From NCBI GenBank assembly GCA_014529385.2, contig CM043944.1, forward strand, positions 85,213,884 to 85,277,883: a stretch of DNA of 64,000 nucleotides, read 5' to 3'. This document shows, in pieces, positions 1 to 10,745 of this stretch. The DNA is from Adiantum capillus-veneris (taxonomy: Eukaryota > Streptophyta > Polypodiopsida > Polypodiales > Pteridaceae). The position numbers were made by a program, and so were the translations under genes. Each line of letters begins with the position of its first letter. Positions within the stretch are counted from its first letter, which is position 1. The notes below the pieces were generated by a model. It worked only from the letters and a program-made list of their open reading frames with translations. It was not told the origin of the DNA and searched no databases.

Positions 1-308
1 TGAGGGTTTTGAAGTCAAACCTGAGAAGCTTACAAGGGCACAACTGGTGTGTAGATTGTGTTTGACATTGTATGGCCTACAGCAAGGCCATACAATCTAC
101 TGGTGTGTAGATTGTGTTTGACATTTTATGGCCTACAGCAAGGCTCAAGGAAGTGGTACATGAAGTTTGACAAGTATGTGTAGTTCCAAGGGTATGAAAG
201 GATCCAGGAAGATCACTGCTTGTATACTCGAATGTTGAGGTTCACTTATCATCTTGATACTTTATATCGATGATATGCTCATTGCTATTAAGTCTAAAGA
301 CAATATTT
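1..308 (+). pseudogene. Copia element H, reverse-transcriptase fragment (piece 1)
   Basis: Plus-strand translation gives Ty1/copia RT motifs: YGLQQ near 69-150, KWYMKFD near 157-177, and YIDDMLIA (the YVDD catalytic box with I for V) near 263-286, then SKDNI. The frame then breaks where element A begins and resumes at 5467 with LKKSLSMQFTMKDLGDAS, the usual continuation of this RT. It is therefore one gene split by an insertion. The window edge truncates it on the left, and an internal 56-bp duplication also disrupts it. Identification as copia RT is firm; the copy is dead. Confidence 0.8.
45..147 (+). repeat. 56-bp tandem duplication inside the RT fragment
   Basis: The unit at 45-100 (TGGTGTGTAGATTGTG...) is repeated from 101 to about 147. 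It duplicates the YGLQQ-coding stretch and disrupts the reading frame of the host element. Confidence 0.8.
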
Positions 309-525
309 TTGTTGGAATTAGGGTTACAGGAAAACACATACAACTTGGAGAAGACAAAGGAAGCTCAAGGCACACAACAGAGAGTGTGTGCAATGGAAAG
401 ATAATAGCCATAGAGGTGATAGGCGTATATACAATGCACGGGGAAAAACCTCCTAGCAAGGAAAAAAATACATTGGTGGTCCTAAGTGTGCTCAGACACA
501 TCACTACCACATGTATGTGGTAACA
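309..525 (-). repeat. 3' LTR of copia element A, with adjacent polypurine tract
   Basis: About 216 bp; plus-strand ends TGTTGGAATTAG and ATGTGGTAACA. Immediately internal, AATCCCCCCTGGGAG (526-540) is the complement of a polypurine tract, so on the minus-strand element this is the 3' LTR. It matches the 227-bp LTRs of B and C but lacks a few short segments. Confidence 0.85.
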
Positions 526-559
526 AATCCCCCCTGGGAGTAATCAAGTGAACGAGAAC

Positions 560-2331
560 TGGCACACAAAGTATAGGGAAAGACCATGCCCTGAGGACAT
601 GATCAGTCCACAAAGGATAGTTAGCCCAAAGCTTTGCGAAAAGCTTCAAACTTCTCACGAGACAATGCCTTTGTGAAAAGAGCTGCAAGATTGTCCTGTG
701 TTGGCATAGAAGCCAAGCTGATCTCTCGTGTTGAGAGCCTCTCCCTGACATAGTGGTAATCCACCTCAATGTGCTTTGTGCGAGCATGAAAAACTGGGTT
801 CCTTGCAACTGCCAATGCACTCTAACTGTCAGTGTAGCTAGTGTTGGCAGTGTCATGTCCAACACCCAAATCAGACATAAAGCATATGAGCCATACACAC
901 TCAACCATAGCTGTGAAGATCGCCATATACTCAGCCTCACAACTAAAAGTTGCCACAATAGGTTGATTGTTTTATCCCAAGGGGGATCATTGCCGCTAGA
1001 CTTACTTGCTTTTTTGGACTCAAATTGGGTTGGTTGTTTTGACATGTGAGTGTCCACAAGTGGTTTTTTCTTCTTGCTCAACTATGATATACATGAACTA
1101 CCAAGCATGAAACAAAAACCACTTGTGGACACTCGCTTGTCAAAACAACCAGCTCAATTTGAGTCCACAAAAGCATGTAAGTCTGGCAGCAATGATCCCC
1201 CCCTTGGGAAAAAACAAGCCAAGATGTAAAGTGCCACTCAAGTAGCAAAAAATCCTCTTGAAAAATTTCCATTGCTTAGACCCTGGGCTATGCATAAATC
1301 TACTGACCTGTGAGACTGCAAACTGTATATCCAGCCTCGTGTTGCATACATAAATGAGGCAGCCAACAACAGTTTGGTAAAGAGTGACATTGGTAGGATC
1401 ACCATCATCATGAAGACTCACTTTCAAACTTGTTTCCATCGGGGAGTGGCAGTAGGTTTGCAATCCTTAAGTCCAAACGTACATAGCAATGTCTCAATGT
1501 AACTTTTTTGACACAAGGCAATACGACCATCACACTACTTAAACTATATACCCAAGTAATGATGCAACAACCCCAAATATTTCATCTTGAAAGTAGCATT
1601 CAAATCATCCTTAAATTCAATAATATGTCTCTCATTTGGTCTAGTGATCAGAAAATCATCCACATAGAGAACCATAATGAGAAGTACATCACCCTCACGC
1701 TTTACATACAATGTGCTTTCTATTGGATTGTTATGAAAGCCTCATTTGACCAAATGAGTGTTATCTTTCTCATAACAAGGACGAGGAGATTGCTTCAACC
1801 CATACAAAGATTTCTTACATTTGCACACTTTATCTTCTTGTCCTTTCTTAACAAAACCGCGAGGCTGCATTACATAAACTTCCTCAAATATGTCACCATT
1901 CAAGAAAGCAGTAACAATGTCTAATTGATGTACATACCAACTAAAATAATTTGTCAATGCACATAGAAAATGCATTGTACTCATAGAACAAGTGAGAGCA
2001 AAAGTCTCTTCATAATCTATGTCTTTTTGTTGTGCATAACCCTTTTCAACAAGTTGAGCCTTATAGCGATCAATTTCACCATCTAGAATGCGTTTCAACT
2101 TGTAAACCCACTTTGTACCAATGGCCTTTTTTCCAGGAGGCAAATCACATAAAGTCCATGTGTCATTTTATGTAAGTGCACCATATTTAGATTGCATGGC
2201 AGCCATCCAATTTTTTGAATTTTGTGCTTCATCAAAAGATCCTCAACATCATGTAGGCTAGACACAACTAAAGCATAACAATCTGATGCATAAGATGCAT
2301 GGTGAGAACTTGAACAAGTATGACTAGGCAT
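560..2331 (-). pseudogene. Element A reverse transcriptase-RNase H remnant
   Basis: Minus-strand reading gives copia RT from about 2150 down to 1500: GKKAIGTKWVYKLKR, VTAFLNGDIFEEVY, YGLKQSPR and, near 1660, the YVDD box as YVDDFLI. RNase H follows: TKHIEVDYHYVRERLS and DNLAALFTKALS near 815-621. Several frameshifts interrupt it, and an inverted duplication sits between the RT C-terminus and RNase H. Compared with copy B, whose RT is open over 513 codons, A has many more lesions, so it is older or decayed faster. It is non-functional. Confidence 0.85.
966..1208. repeat. Imperfect ~100-bp inverted duplication (fold-back) in element A
   Basis: About 966-1064 is the reverse complement of about 1108-1208, around a 43-bp spacer. 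Shared landmarks are CCCAAGGGGGATCATTGC against GCAATGATCCCCCCCTTGGG, and GTGTCCACAAGTGGTTTTT against AAAAACCACTTGTGGACAC. Copies B and C have only the right-hand arm, so the left arm is an extra inverted copy specific to A. Confidence 0.85.
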
Positions 2332-2472
2332 GCATCCAATTTATTTTCACACAAAGCATACCTCTAGCCTCCTCATTCTCAGCCCTTTCCTCATCAAGTC
2401 CATCATGTCCATCTGCATCAATAATAGGCTCATTTGTAACATTTTCAAAACCCCCATATGTTGTACATTTGC

Positions 2473-3335
2473 CTAATTGGAATTTACATTCAAACTTCCA
2501 CCACTGAAAAGATGCAACAAAGTGTCATAAATGTCATGTGAGCTTACATTATTGTCTCTAGTACATGACAGTAAGGGCAGAACAGAATCTTCCACAAACA
2601 CAACATCCTGTGAGACCAAGATATGCTTTGTTTGCGGATGATACAACATGTAACCTTTGCATTCAGCATAACCAACAAAAATACATTTGACAGCCTTATC
2701 ATCCAATTTCTTGCATTGCATTTGTGGCACGAAAGCATATGCCAAACAACCAAAAGCACGCATGTACTCAATAAAAGGCTTTATATCATGCCATGCTTCA
2801 TATGGAGTCATAGACTGCAAAGCTTTTGTAGGACACTTGTTTGGTACATAAATGGCACACATGGTGGCCTCAAGCCAAAATGAATGTGGCAAAGCTTGAA
2901 TTTTGACCATACAACGTGTCATTTTTGTAAGTGACCTATTTTTCCTCTTAGTAACACCATTTTGCTGAGGTGTATAAGGCACTGTACATTGGTGTTTTAT
3001 CCCACGACTAGCCAAAAATGCATTAAATTCATAAGACATATACTTCCCACCTAGACTCACCTGAGGTAATCATCAATGAAATTCACAAAGTAAAGGTAAT
3101 TTCCCAAGGACGGAGTTTGCATGGGCCTGCAAACATCACTATGTACAAGCTGCAACCTGCATGTGGCCCTAATTGAACCATCTTTTGGAAACTTCGAATG
3201 CTGCATCTTACCCAAAATACAACCTTCACAAACATGTTTGATAGGTGTTTCAAGAGGCAAAAAAGAAGAAACCATATCAAATTTTTGCAAACATTGCAAA
3301 CTGGTAAAATTCAGATGTCCAAAATGTGCATCCAA
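2473..3335 (-). pseudogene. Element A integrase remnant with core deletion
   Basis: Minus strand. 3335-3057 carries the integrase zinc region (HFGHLN ... CEGCILGK), then LVHSDVC, the first catalytic Asp, and FVNFIDDYLR. The next open segment, 3060-2473, restarts at LGGKYMSYEFNAFLASRG and runs through PYTPQQNGVTKRKNR to the integrase C-terminus (FGCLAYAFVPQ, CIFVGYAECKGY). About 50 residues normally joining DDYSR to NGGEY, including the second Asp of the DDE triad, are missing at about 3058. The E of NGVAER is also replaced (NGVTKR). The integrase is inactive. Confidence 0.85.
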
Positions 3336-3369
3336 AGTTTTGCATATGAAATAGCCTTAGAATCCACAA

Positions 3370-4910
3370 CTACATTTGCAAAATTCTACCCACACTTGTC
3401 ATACAAAGTGAGCTTATACAGGCCACGACATAAAATGCCTGATGCAAAAATCTCATCACCAAAACTGAGATTATGAACTGTAAGGCCAAGTCTAGCAAGT
3501 ACATACATAGACAAAAGATTCTTCTCGATTCGAGGTGCATACAATGCATCAACAACTGTGAAAGAACTTCCATTTGTAGTAGTAAGCCCAATCTTTCCAA
3601 CTCCCTTGACCAAATAAGAGGCATTGTTGGCACAAGTGATTGAATTCCCATGAGGGACATCCTCGAGAGAGGTAAACAAGTCACGATGAAAGGTAATGTG
3701 ATTTGTAGCACCATAATCAAAGTACCACACTTGAGCATCTACAACAACTGACAAACATGCATCATGGACATTAGGATCATAAGTGCACTCTACACTAAGA
3801 GCCCATTCTGCATCAACATCAGCATCATAGTCTCCTTTCACAAAAGACTCAACAATAGCTACATATGTAGTGGAACCAGCATTTGCAATGGAACCAGCCT
3901 CTTTCTTCTTAGCCTCTTTGGCCTTCAACTTGGGACAATCCTTGATCAAATGATCATTAGCTTTACAATAATGGCAACACATCTTGTTTTTGCCCTTATC
4001 ACCAGAATTCCCAGACAAATTGTTGTCAGCAAAAACATTAGAAACAGGTGCTTTACCACTCACAGAAGAACCAATGAGAAGTGACTACATTTCTATTACC
4101 ACCTTATCTTTGAGTAGCAATAAAGGATGTTCAACTGCACGGTGCCTGGTCCTATTTTTTTTTTTAAGTGACTCTTGCAACAACAATGTGCATAACACAT
4201 CAAACTTGAGAACTTCAAGATTTCCTTGGGTCATAAGTCTCCAAGTACTAGAAAAAGTTTGGTAAGAATTCGGCAAAGCATCAAGAACAATCTGCACAAG
4301 GGAACTATCAAAAATGACTTCACCTGAAGAAATAAGTTGCCCATTGATATCCTTGACACCAGCAAGGAAAGTGCCCATGTCATCTTCCTCATGCATAATC
4401 TTTGACTCCAACTCTTTACGCAGCAATGCAATTTTTGCCTCATTGCGACTTGCATAAAGACTAGCCAAAATATCCCAAGCCTGTTTTGCAAATTTTGTTG
4501 AAGAATGTGAGGAATAATAGTGCACTTCATAGACAACACAATCAATGCATGAGCCTACGCATCTTTTACATCTCAGTGAGGTTGCTTAACTATAGACAAA
4601 ATAGCTCCAACAGCAGCAATCCTTGCAGTAAGACCTGCAACATCCTCAACATCGCCTGTATCCTCAGAACCAGGACGTACATCAATGCCCTCCACAATGT
4701 TCCAAACGCCCTTTGACACAAGAACATTGATGTACGTCCTCAAAACCAGGACGTACATCAATGCCCTCCACAATGTTCCAAACACCCTTTGAAACAAGAA
4801 CATGTTGCATCATATAAGCCCACATAGGGTAATTGTCCTCATCCAATATGTCCTCAGTTACAAGCAAACATCTTGAACACATCTCTGTTATTGTCAGCCA
4901 TGGTAAATGT
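3370..4910 (-). pseudogene. Element A gag-protease remnant
   Basis: Minus strand. The Gag N-terminus starts near 4903 (MADNN), followed by a capsid-like segment (KQAWDILASLYASRNEAKIALLRKE at about 4480-4400) with frameshifts. The open stretch 4063-3386 has the zinc knuckle CHYCKANDHLIKDC (CX2CX4HX4C). After it, VWYFDYGATNHIT replaces the protease DSGA active site with DYGA, so the catalytic motif is altered. A 77-bp tandem duplication further disrupts the N-terminal part. Confidence 0.8.
4661..4803 (-). repeat. 77-bp tandem duplication in element A gag
   Basis: TCCTCAGAACCAGGACGTACATC at 4661 recurs at about 4738 as TCCTCAAAACCAGGACG, each followed by the same CCACAATGTTCCAAAC stretch. B and C have a single copy. 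Confidence 0.8.
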
Positions 4911-5230
4911 TGCACCTGATGTGAAAACTGCCCAAAAAGAGGAGAGAGAAAATGAGAACAACGCGTTCTGTATAGCACAAATTGTAGAAGACTATAAGGG
5001 ACCTATTATGCAAAAAACAAAAGCTGACAAAATTTTTGCACAAAAGTACAACCTGTAGTGGAAACGGAGGCCGAAATGAGCCCGAATCAAAAATTTGAGA
5101 AAACTAAGCTCTTCGAGCTTACCTAGAATATTTGTTGACCTGTGAACGCTCACCAAAGCCAATAGAAATTGAAGAAAGTGAGCAGGCCTATGCTGGAGCT
5201 ACTGGCGACTAAGCCCGAGAGGACGCAACC

Positions 5231-5466
5231 TGCTCTGATATCAATTGTTGGAATTAGGGCTACAGGAAAACACACACAGCTTCGAGAGGAAGCTCAAGGC
5301 ACACAACAAAGAGTATATTACTTAGTGTGCAATGGAAAGACAAGATAGCCCTAGAGTGATGGGCGTATATACAATGCACGGGGGGAAAAACCTCCTAAGA
5401 GGGAAAAAATGCCCCTGACGGTCCTAAGTATGTTCACACACATCACTACCACATGTATATGGTAGC
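5231..5466 (-). repeat. 5' LTR of element A with primer binding site
   Basis: The LTR spans 5246-5466. Just inside (5231-5244), TGCTCTGATATCAA is the complement of the copia primer site TGGTATCAGAGCA with one change. This sets the element on the minus strand. The outer terminus has decayed to GGTAGC in place of GGTAACA. Confidence 0.85.
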
Positions 5467-6129
5467 TATTTCCATCTTGAAGAAGTCACTTAGCATGCAG
5501 TTTACTATGAAGGATTTGGGAGATGCAAGTCGGTAGAAAACATGGAATGCTAGCGTTGTCTTAGGAAACGTATATCCACAAAGTCTTGCAATGTTTTAAT
5601 ACATAGGAGGGGAAGGCTACATTGAGTACCTTGATGCAGGCATATGAAATACTTAGCAATAATGATGCTCCCAAGTCTGATGCTAGAAAGCAAAAATGGA
5701 CAATGTGCCATATTCTTCAACATTTGGGAGTCTTTCTGTACGCCATGGTAGCCACAAGACTTGACATATCTTTTGCACTGAGGGTTGTTTAGGAAATTTA
5801 TGGCAAACCTTGGCAAAAACTATTGGGAAGTAGTAAGTCACATCTTGAAATATTTGAAAGGTATTGTGAAAACAAGTGCTTATGCTTTGGGAATAGTGAT
5901 GCATCCATTTTGGGTTACACAGGTGCAGATTATGTTGATTGTATGGATATTCTTGCTATGTATTAGTATTTTCTTGAGTAGTTGTGTCACGGAAATCATA
6001 TGATGTCTTTAGGATTTTAAGTCATCTTCCACCATAGAGGTAAAGTACGTGGCAGTTTTTGATGCTAACAAGGAAGCTGTGCGGTTAGCTCGCCTAGTGG
6101 GAGATCTTGGCATTACTCATACTCTAGTG
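5467..6129 (+). pseudogene. Copia element H, RT C-terminus and RNase H (piece 2)
   Basis: Plus strand, continuing piece 1 after element A: LKKSLSMQFTMKDLGDAS, then VATRLDISFAL, KFMANLGKNYWEVVSHILKYLKG (5790-5870), and after frameshifts VKYVAVFDANKEAVRLARLVGDLGI, the RNase H EAEY region with E decayed to V. It stops at 6129 where the hAT element begins and resumes at 16258 with LVLHCDSQSAIALAKN. Multiple stops make it non-coding. Confidence 0.85.
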
Positions 6130-6612
6130 CAGGGCTAGAAATTGCAATCCTTCCCACCCTTCCTTTTTTTTTGGCCCTGCACAAGATTGATAACTTTTTG
6201 GTAGGCCTTCCCCATGATGGCCGGGCTAGTCAAAGAGCCCTTCCCCCAAGAAGGTGACTTTTGAACGAACCTTCCCCAAGAAGGGCACCTTTTGGTAAAG
6301 GCCTTCAGAGGCTAATTATACATATCGGTATACCTTATGCCCTAGAGTATATACTATATGTTATAACTCTCTATGAATATGTGTGAGTAGGTCAAATAAC
6401 TCTTTAGCATAAGGTTTTATTTATCATGGGCCAGGGGCCTTTTGTTTTGAAAAGTAATTTTCTAAGGAAAATTTAGCCAAGTAAATGTTAATAGTTCAAA
6501 CTCGATCTGAGGAGATCCCTGGATACTTATAGTTATCCCTGGATACTTATAGTTATTAATAAGTTATCAGTGAGGCAAGGCTCTCAAGACCCACCGCCTG
6601 AAAAGCATGGGG

Positions 6613-6614
<2 letters not shown>

Positions 6615-6656
<42 letters not shown>
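6615..6656 (+). repeat. (GA)21 microsatellite
   Basis: Uninterrupted GA dinucleotides. Confidence 0.98.
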
Positions 6657-6660
<4 letters not shown>

Positions 6661-7545
6661 AGAGGGGGGGAGAGCTCTCTAATAGTCTAGAGTCTAAACT
6701 CTGCATGCATATTGCATACATTGCCAAGCCTCGGTCCCCCAGAGTCAACTTGATTTGCAAAAGAGGTTCAATCAGGATGACGATGTGATTCGGAGCATCA
6801 TGATTCATGATGCTCCTGTAGTAAACTATAAGAGACTCTTTCTTTTCTCTCATTTTTGTTGTTCCAATGGGCCTTGAATTGCAAGGCTACAATAGATTGC
6901 TACAAAAAAAGAGGCATCTTTTTTTTCCTCCTTTGTTGAGTCACGGCTGCCATCAAAGCATTGTCAGATTCGAGCCTAAAGTAGCCTCTTGATAACTTAT
7001 TGAGCTCCATGGATGGATCGATATCTTTGCCTTTTGCACTTTATTATAGGTATGCTTGTTTTATGGCTAAGACCACGGGTTGTTTCTGGAGATTCCGTGG
7101 AGTTCCAAGGAGGAGTGGAGTCTTTGAATTTTCAAATTAGAAAAAACTAGAATGCTAAATGTGCATACACAATAGGATATTTTTGGGTGATATTGAGCAA
7201 CATCAAAATGCCCGATTAATTATTTTTATTACTAGAGAAACGTCAAGCTTCAAAATCCAAAACCTAAGCTACATACCTTGCTTTTACTTGTCTTCTGCAA
7301 TAAAATATCAGAGTTTCTTGTATAAATTTTCACTTTTTGTCAGGACTCATAGCAAAATTATGGTTTATAAGTGCACATTATTTTGGATTGACCCAATTAA
7401 TGGCAAGCTTTAGAATAGTGTCGATTGCATCATGGATGATATAGCTTATAAGATGATTGATTATGTATCAATCATATGTTGAGTCTTTTAACATAGCACA
7501 ATGGACTATGTGAGACAAACACCTCATGGAGAATACTCTATGGCT

Positions 7546-7548
<3 letters not shown>

Positions 7549-7613
<65 letters not shown>
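7549..7613 (+). repeat. Compound (AT)n(AG)n microsatellite
   Basis: AT dinucleotides at 7549-7582 pass directly into AG dinucleotides at 7583-7613. Confidence 0.98.
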
Positions 7614-7615
<2 letters not shown>

Positions 7616-8103
7616 TATGGATGCATGTGAGAGAGAGAGGGATTTCTAGCTTTTCAAATTGGAGTCTAAAGGTGATCAATGATTATTAGTGCATCTTTTG
7701 CCTTATAAGCATTGGTTTTATGAGCTAGCAATTTACATGCTTTTCAATTTCAAGTTGCAGGCTACATCTTTGATGCAAAGAGGTGATGTCTGGCTAGTAG
7801 CAGTTTGAAGATCAAGTCTATTGTTCTATCGTTCAATCATCTTGATTCAAGAGTGAAGGTTCTTTCATGCTTTTATGTACATTGTATATGTGATCTCGTC
7901 AATAATACTCTTAGAATTTACTTTGGAATCTAGATTTGCATTTAGTAAATTGTTATTTTTCTTTGTGCTTGTTTACTTCTAAAGTTCTATGTGGTCGTAT
8001 TGTGGATCAAAATGTAATCTGAGCTTAATGTAATATATGTGTAGATCCACATAGATAAGGGAAAACAAAAAAAAAAGGCCAAAAGCAAATTTTTTCAAAG
8101 TTT

Positions 8104-10288
8104 TAAAAAGGTGTAGAAGGTCAAAATAAGAGGAAAGAAGATGAATTAGAAGAAGAGTATGCATGTGTCATGGAAGCTATCTTTGGAGATGGATCGGAGA
8201 TAGGACCAGTTAGCAATGAGGAAGCCCATGAAGTGCAAGGAGAAACAAGCTTGGAACCATCTTTTAAAGCTAAGAAGCAAAGAAGGTGGAGACCGGCTTG
8301 GAAGTTTGAGCATCGATGGGCCTATCCACTAGTGGTTGACAACAAGCTACGTATAAAATGTGGCTGGTGTGTGTATTGCAAGCACAAAAATATTTTTGCA
8401 AAAAAAGTCTCTTCAACAATCCAACTACCTGCTTTGCATGAGCATAGCAAGTCAGATGATCACTAAATTGCAGCCTTGAAGTGGGCAAACAAGGAGAATA
8501 GGACTTGCATTCCTCTCTCGGCATGTGTAGCCACCTTTGAGGACAAGGAGAAGGTAAGATTCATCACAATAATGTGGCAAGCATACTTTGTGGTGCGATG
8601 TGTTGGGACCATGGAGCTTTTTGAGAAGCTTTTTCTTCATCATATTGAACAAGGTTTACCGAATATGCTCAAGCATGTGGACTATGGAACCTACTTGAAT
8701 AGGAAATCTGGAATGGAATTTGTGCAAGACATTGTAGATGTTATTTGGGAGGCTTTCTGCAAAGAGATCCAAGCAAGCCCTTTATATTCTCTTATGGTGG
8801 ATGATAGTAAAAATCGAGGGAAGAAGGTCACCTAATTGTTTTTGTGAGCTACTTGAAAGATGGGGGTAAAGGTGAAAATAATGTAGCATTTGTCAAGCTC
8901 ATAAAAAAAGATGATGGTGGAGAAGAGGCAAAGTAAAATGCAATTACTAAGCTGCTCAAGGACATGGGCTTATGTCTTAGGAAACTTGTATCTCTTGCAA
9001 CTAACAGATTCTCAGTCATGGTGGGCTCCAAAAGTGGACTCTTTGCTAAGATGAAAGCAGGTGTGCCGCATCTTCTTCTAGTGCATTGCCTTGACCGTTG
9101 GCTTATGTCTTAGGAAACTTGTATCTCTTGCAACTAACACGTTCTCAGTCATGGTGGGCTGCAAAAGTGGACTCTTTGCTAAGATGAAAGCAGGTGTGCC
9201 ACATCTTTTTCTAGTGCATTGCCTTGCCCATCGGGAAATCTTGCAGCAAGTCAAGATGTAGGTTCTTTTCCTGAACTAGTACTTGACACATGCACTCCGT
9301 GAGGTGTCTATCACGAGGCCAGGTGTTGGAAAGGATGGTGAAGGTTATACCTGCTTTACTCATGGAGTTTGGTAAAGAAAAGCCAGGCATCGATGATGAG
9401 CTTTTGACCTATGGAAATCAGTTTTACATTCACCTTTTAGCTGATGTATGTATGGAGCTAAATATCTTGAATTGCCAATTTCAATCTGACCTTGTGGATA
9501 TTGCTAACATATCTGGTTATGCTGACGCAACTTTGCAAAACTTGAGGAAGAAGTTTTTAAGAGACTCTTCAGATGTGGAACAAAATACTTGAAACACTTG
9601 GTTGAGGAAACATCAAATGAAGAGATCACATTCATCGATGTTAGTGGAGATTCTCATGCTCACAAGCTAAAGTTTGAGGACATTGAGGGAAACAACAGAG
9701 GTGGCTCATTTGAGGATTGCATGCAGCAGGGAAGAGAGCTAGTGGAAAGCATAGTGGAAATTTGAATGGCATGTTGCATGAGGACATGCCAATTTTTTAT
9801 GCTTGCAATCTCTTCTGCCCAAAACACTATCCAGGGGAGGAGGTAGAAAATGAAATTCGTATCAAACAGTGGTTGTAAAAGATATTGAAACAATTTGGAA
9901 GCCTGATCGAAGATGCAAAGAAATGCATGGGAGATCTAGACTCATTTGCTACTGTTTTATCTAGTAATTTCAAGAGAAAAGGATTTTGTGATGGTTGGGA
10001 TGTATGCAAGGATGATGTAACTATGCATGATTCATTTCCAAATATGATGAGGCTTTGGGAGATTCTATTTGTAGTTCCTCTTAGTACAGTAGCTGCAAAA
10101 CGTGGGTTTTTGGTTCAAAATCACATCAAATCTACTCATAGAACCAGCATGTCTATAGCAACTCTTGTTTTGATAACTATATGTCTATAGGCTTGAACAG
10201 ACCTGCAAATACTTCAGATGTCCCATGGAATGAGGTGCTTTCTATGTGGGCCAAGAAGAAGAAGAGATCTGTAAATATCTCAGTGTAG
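8104..10288 (+). pseudogene. hAT transposase, degenerate (zinc-finger protein/KIAA1586-like type)
   Basis: Collinear plus-strand fragments in several frames. The N-terminal fragment (from MEAIFGDGSE at 8170) has a basic stretch (KKQRRWRPAWKFEHRW) and a BED-like zinc finger (CGWCVYCK ... HEHSKSDDH). The middle (8476-8835) has FVQDIVDVIWEAFCKEIQASPLYSLMVDDS, the region of the first catalytic Asp, and then GLFAKMKAGVPHL(L)LVHCLAHR (9040-9235). The C-terminal part (9885-10190) has the hAT dimerisation motif LSTVAAKRGFLVQNHIKS followed by HRTSMSIATL. Stops (for example at 8464 and 8833), frameshifts and a tandem duplication make it inactive. The TIRs and 8-bp TSD of the element support hAT. Confidence 0.85.
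8969..9230 (+). repeat. ~131-bp tandem duplication within the hAT transposase
   Basis: GCTTATGTCTTAGGAAACTTG with its downstream ~120 bp occurs at 8969-9099 and again at 9100-9230, with few differences. It duplicates the LFAKMKAGVPHL coding region. Confidence 0.9.
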
Positions 10289-10705
10289 ATGGTTTCCATG
10301 TAACTTGGGAATCGGTCTCGAGTTCAATACTATTTCATGGGTTGCCAAGTTTTGCCAATGTTTTGTGACATTCTAAAGGTTTTTGTAGGTATGTTTTGAT
10401 TGTTGACTGGTGCTGAAATATCTATGAACTCGTAAATCGCGGCATAAGATTTCAAGAGCCGACAAAGGAGCCAATGACATGTAGCACTTCAACGTCATTT
10501 GTGTATTGGTAGTGATACTCAGGGTATGTGGCCTATCTAGTATTTATTTTAGTGTGCTGCTAACTCACTTTTGTATACTCCAAAGCTGAAGATTTATGTT
10601 ATGTTCTTCCTTTTTTATGCTAAGAGCTTCTATGTTCAATGGTGTTTATTTAATTCCAAAAAGTGCAGGTCTTATCAAGTTTTCGGTAATAATGAAATTC
10701 ATTTG

Positions 10706-10745
<40 letters not shown>

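Larger units (their letters stand above)
309..5466 (-). mobile_element. Copia retrotransposon A (LTR to LTR, degenerate), nested in element H
   Basis: A complete LTR-to-LTR insertion of about 5.16 kb read on the minus strand. The LTRs are 309-525 and 5246-5466; each begins TGTTGGAATTAGG on the plus strand. The 3' LTR ends GGTAACA; the 5' LTR has lost that end (GGTAGC). The tRNA-Met primer site lies inside the right LTR and a polypurine tract (minus AGGGGGGATT) abuts the left LTR. The flanks share TATTT (304-308 and 5467-5471); collapsing the two copies restores the RT frame of host element H, which confirms a 5-bp target duplication. Gag, protease, integrase and RT-RNase H occur in copia order, but all carry stops, frameshifts and deletions. 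It is the same family as B (16450-27155) and C (33165-36488). Confidence 0.9.
6151..8103. other. 5' subterminal region of the hAT element, non-coding
   Basis: 6150-6300 holds clustered CCTTCCCC/AAGAAGG motifs, as often seen in hAT subterminal regions. A (GA)21 run lies at 6615-6656, and an AT run (7549-7582) merges into GA (7583-7613). I see no supported gene. Confidence 0.5.

Noticed and set aside
253-523. 89-codon plus-strand frame starting at the RT YIDD box
   Set aside because: It is a chimera of element H RT and the element A LTR, not a gene.
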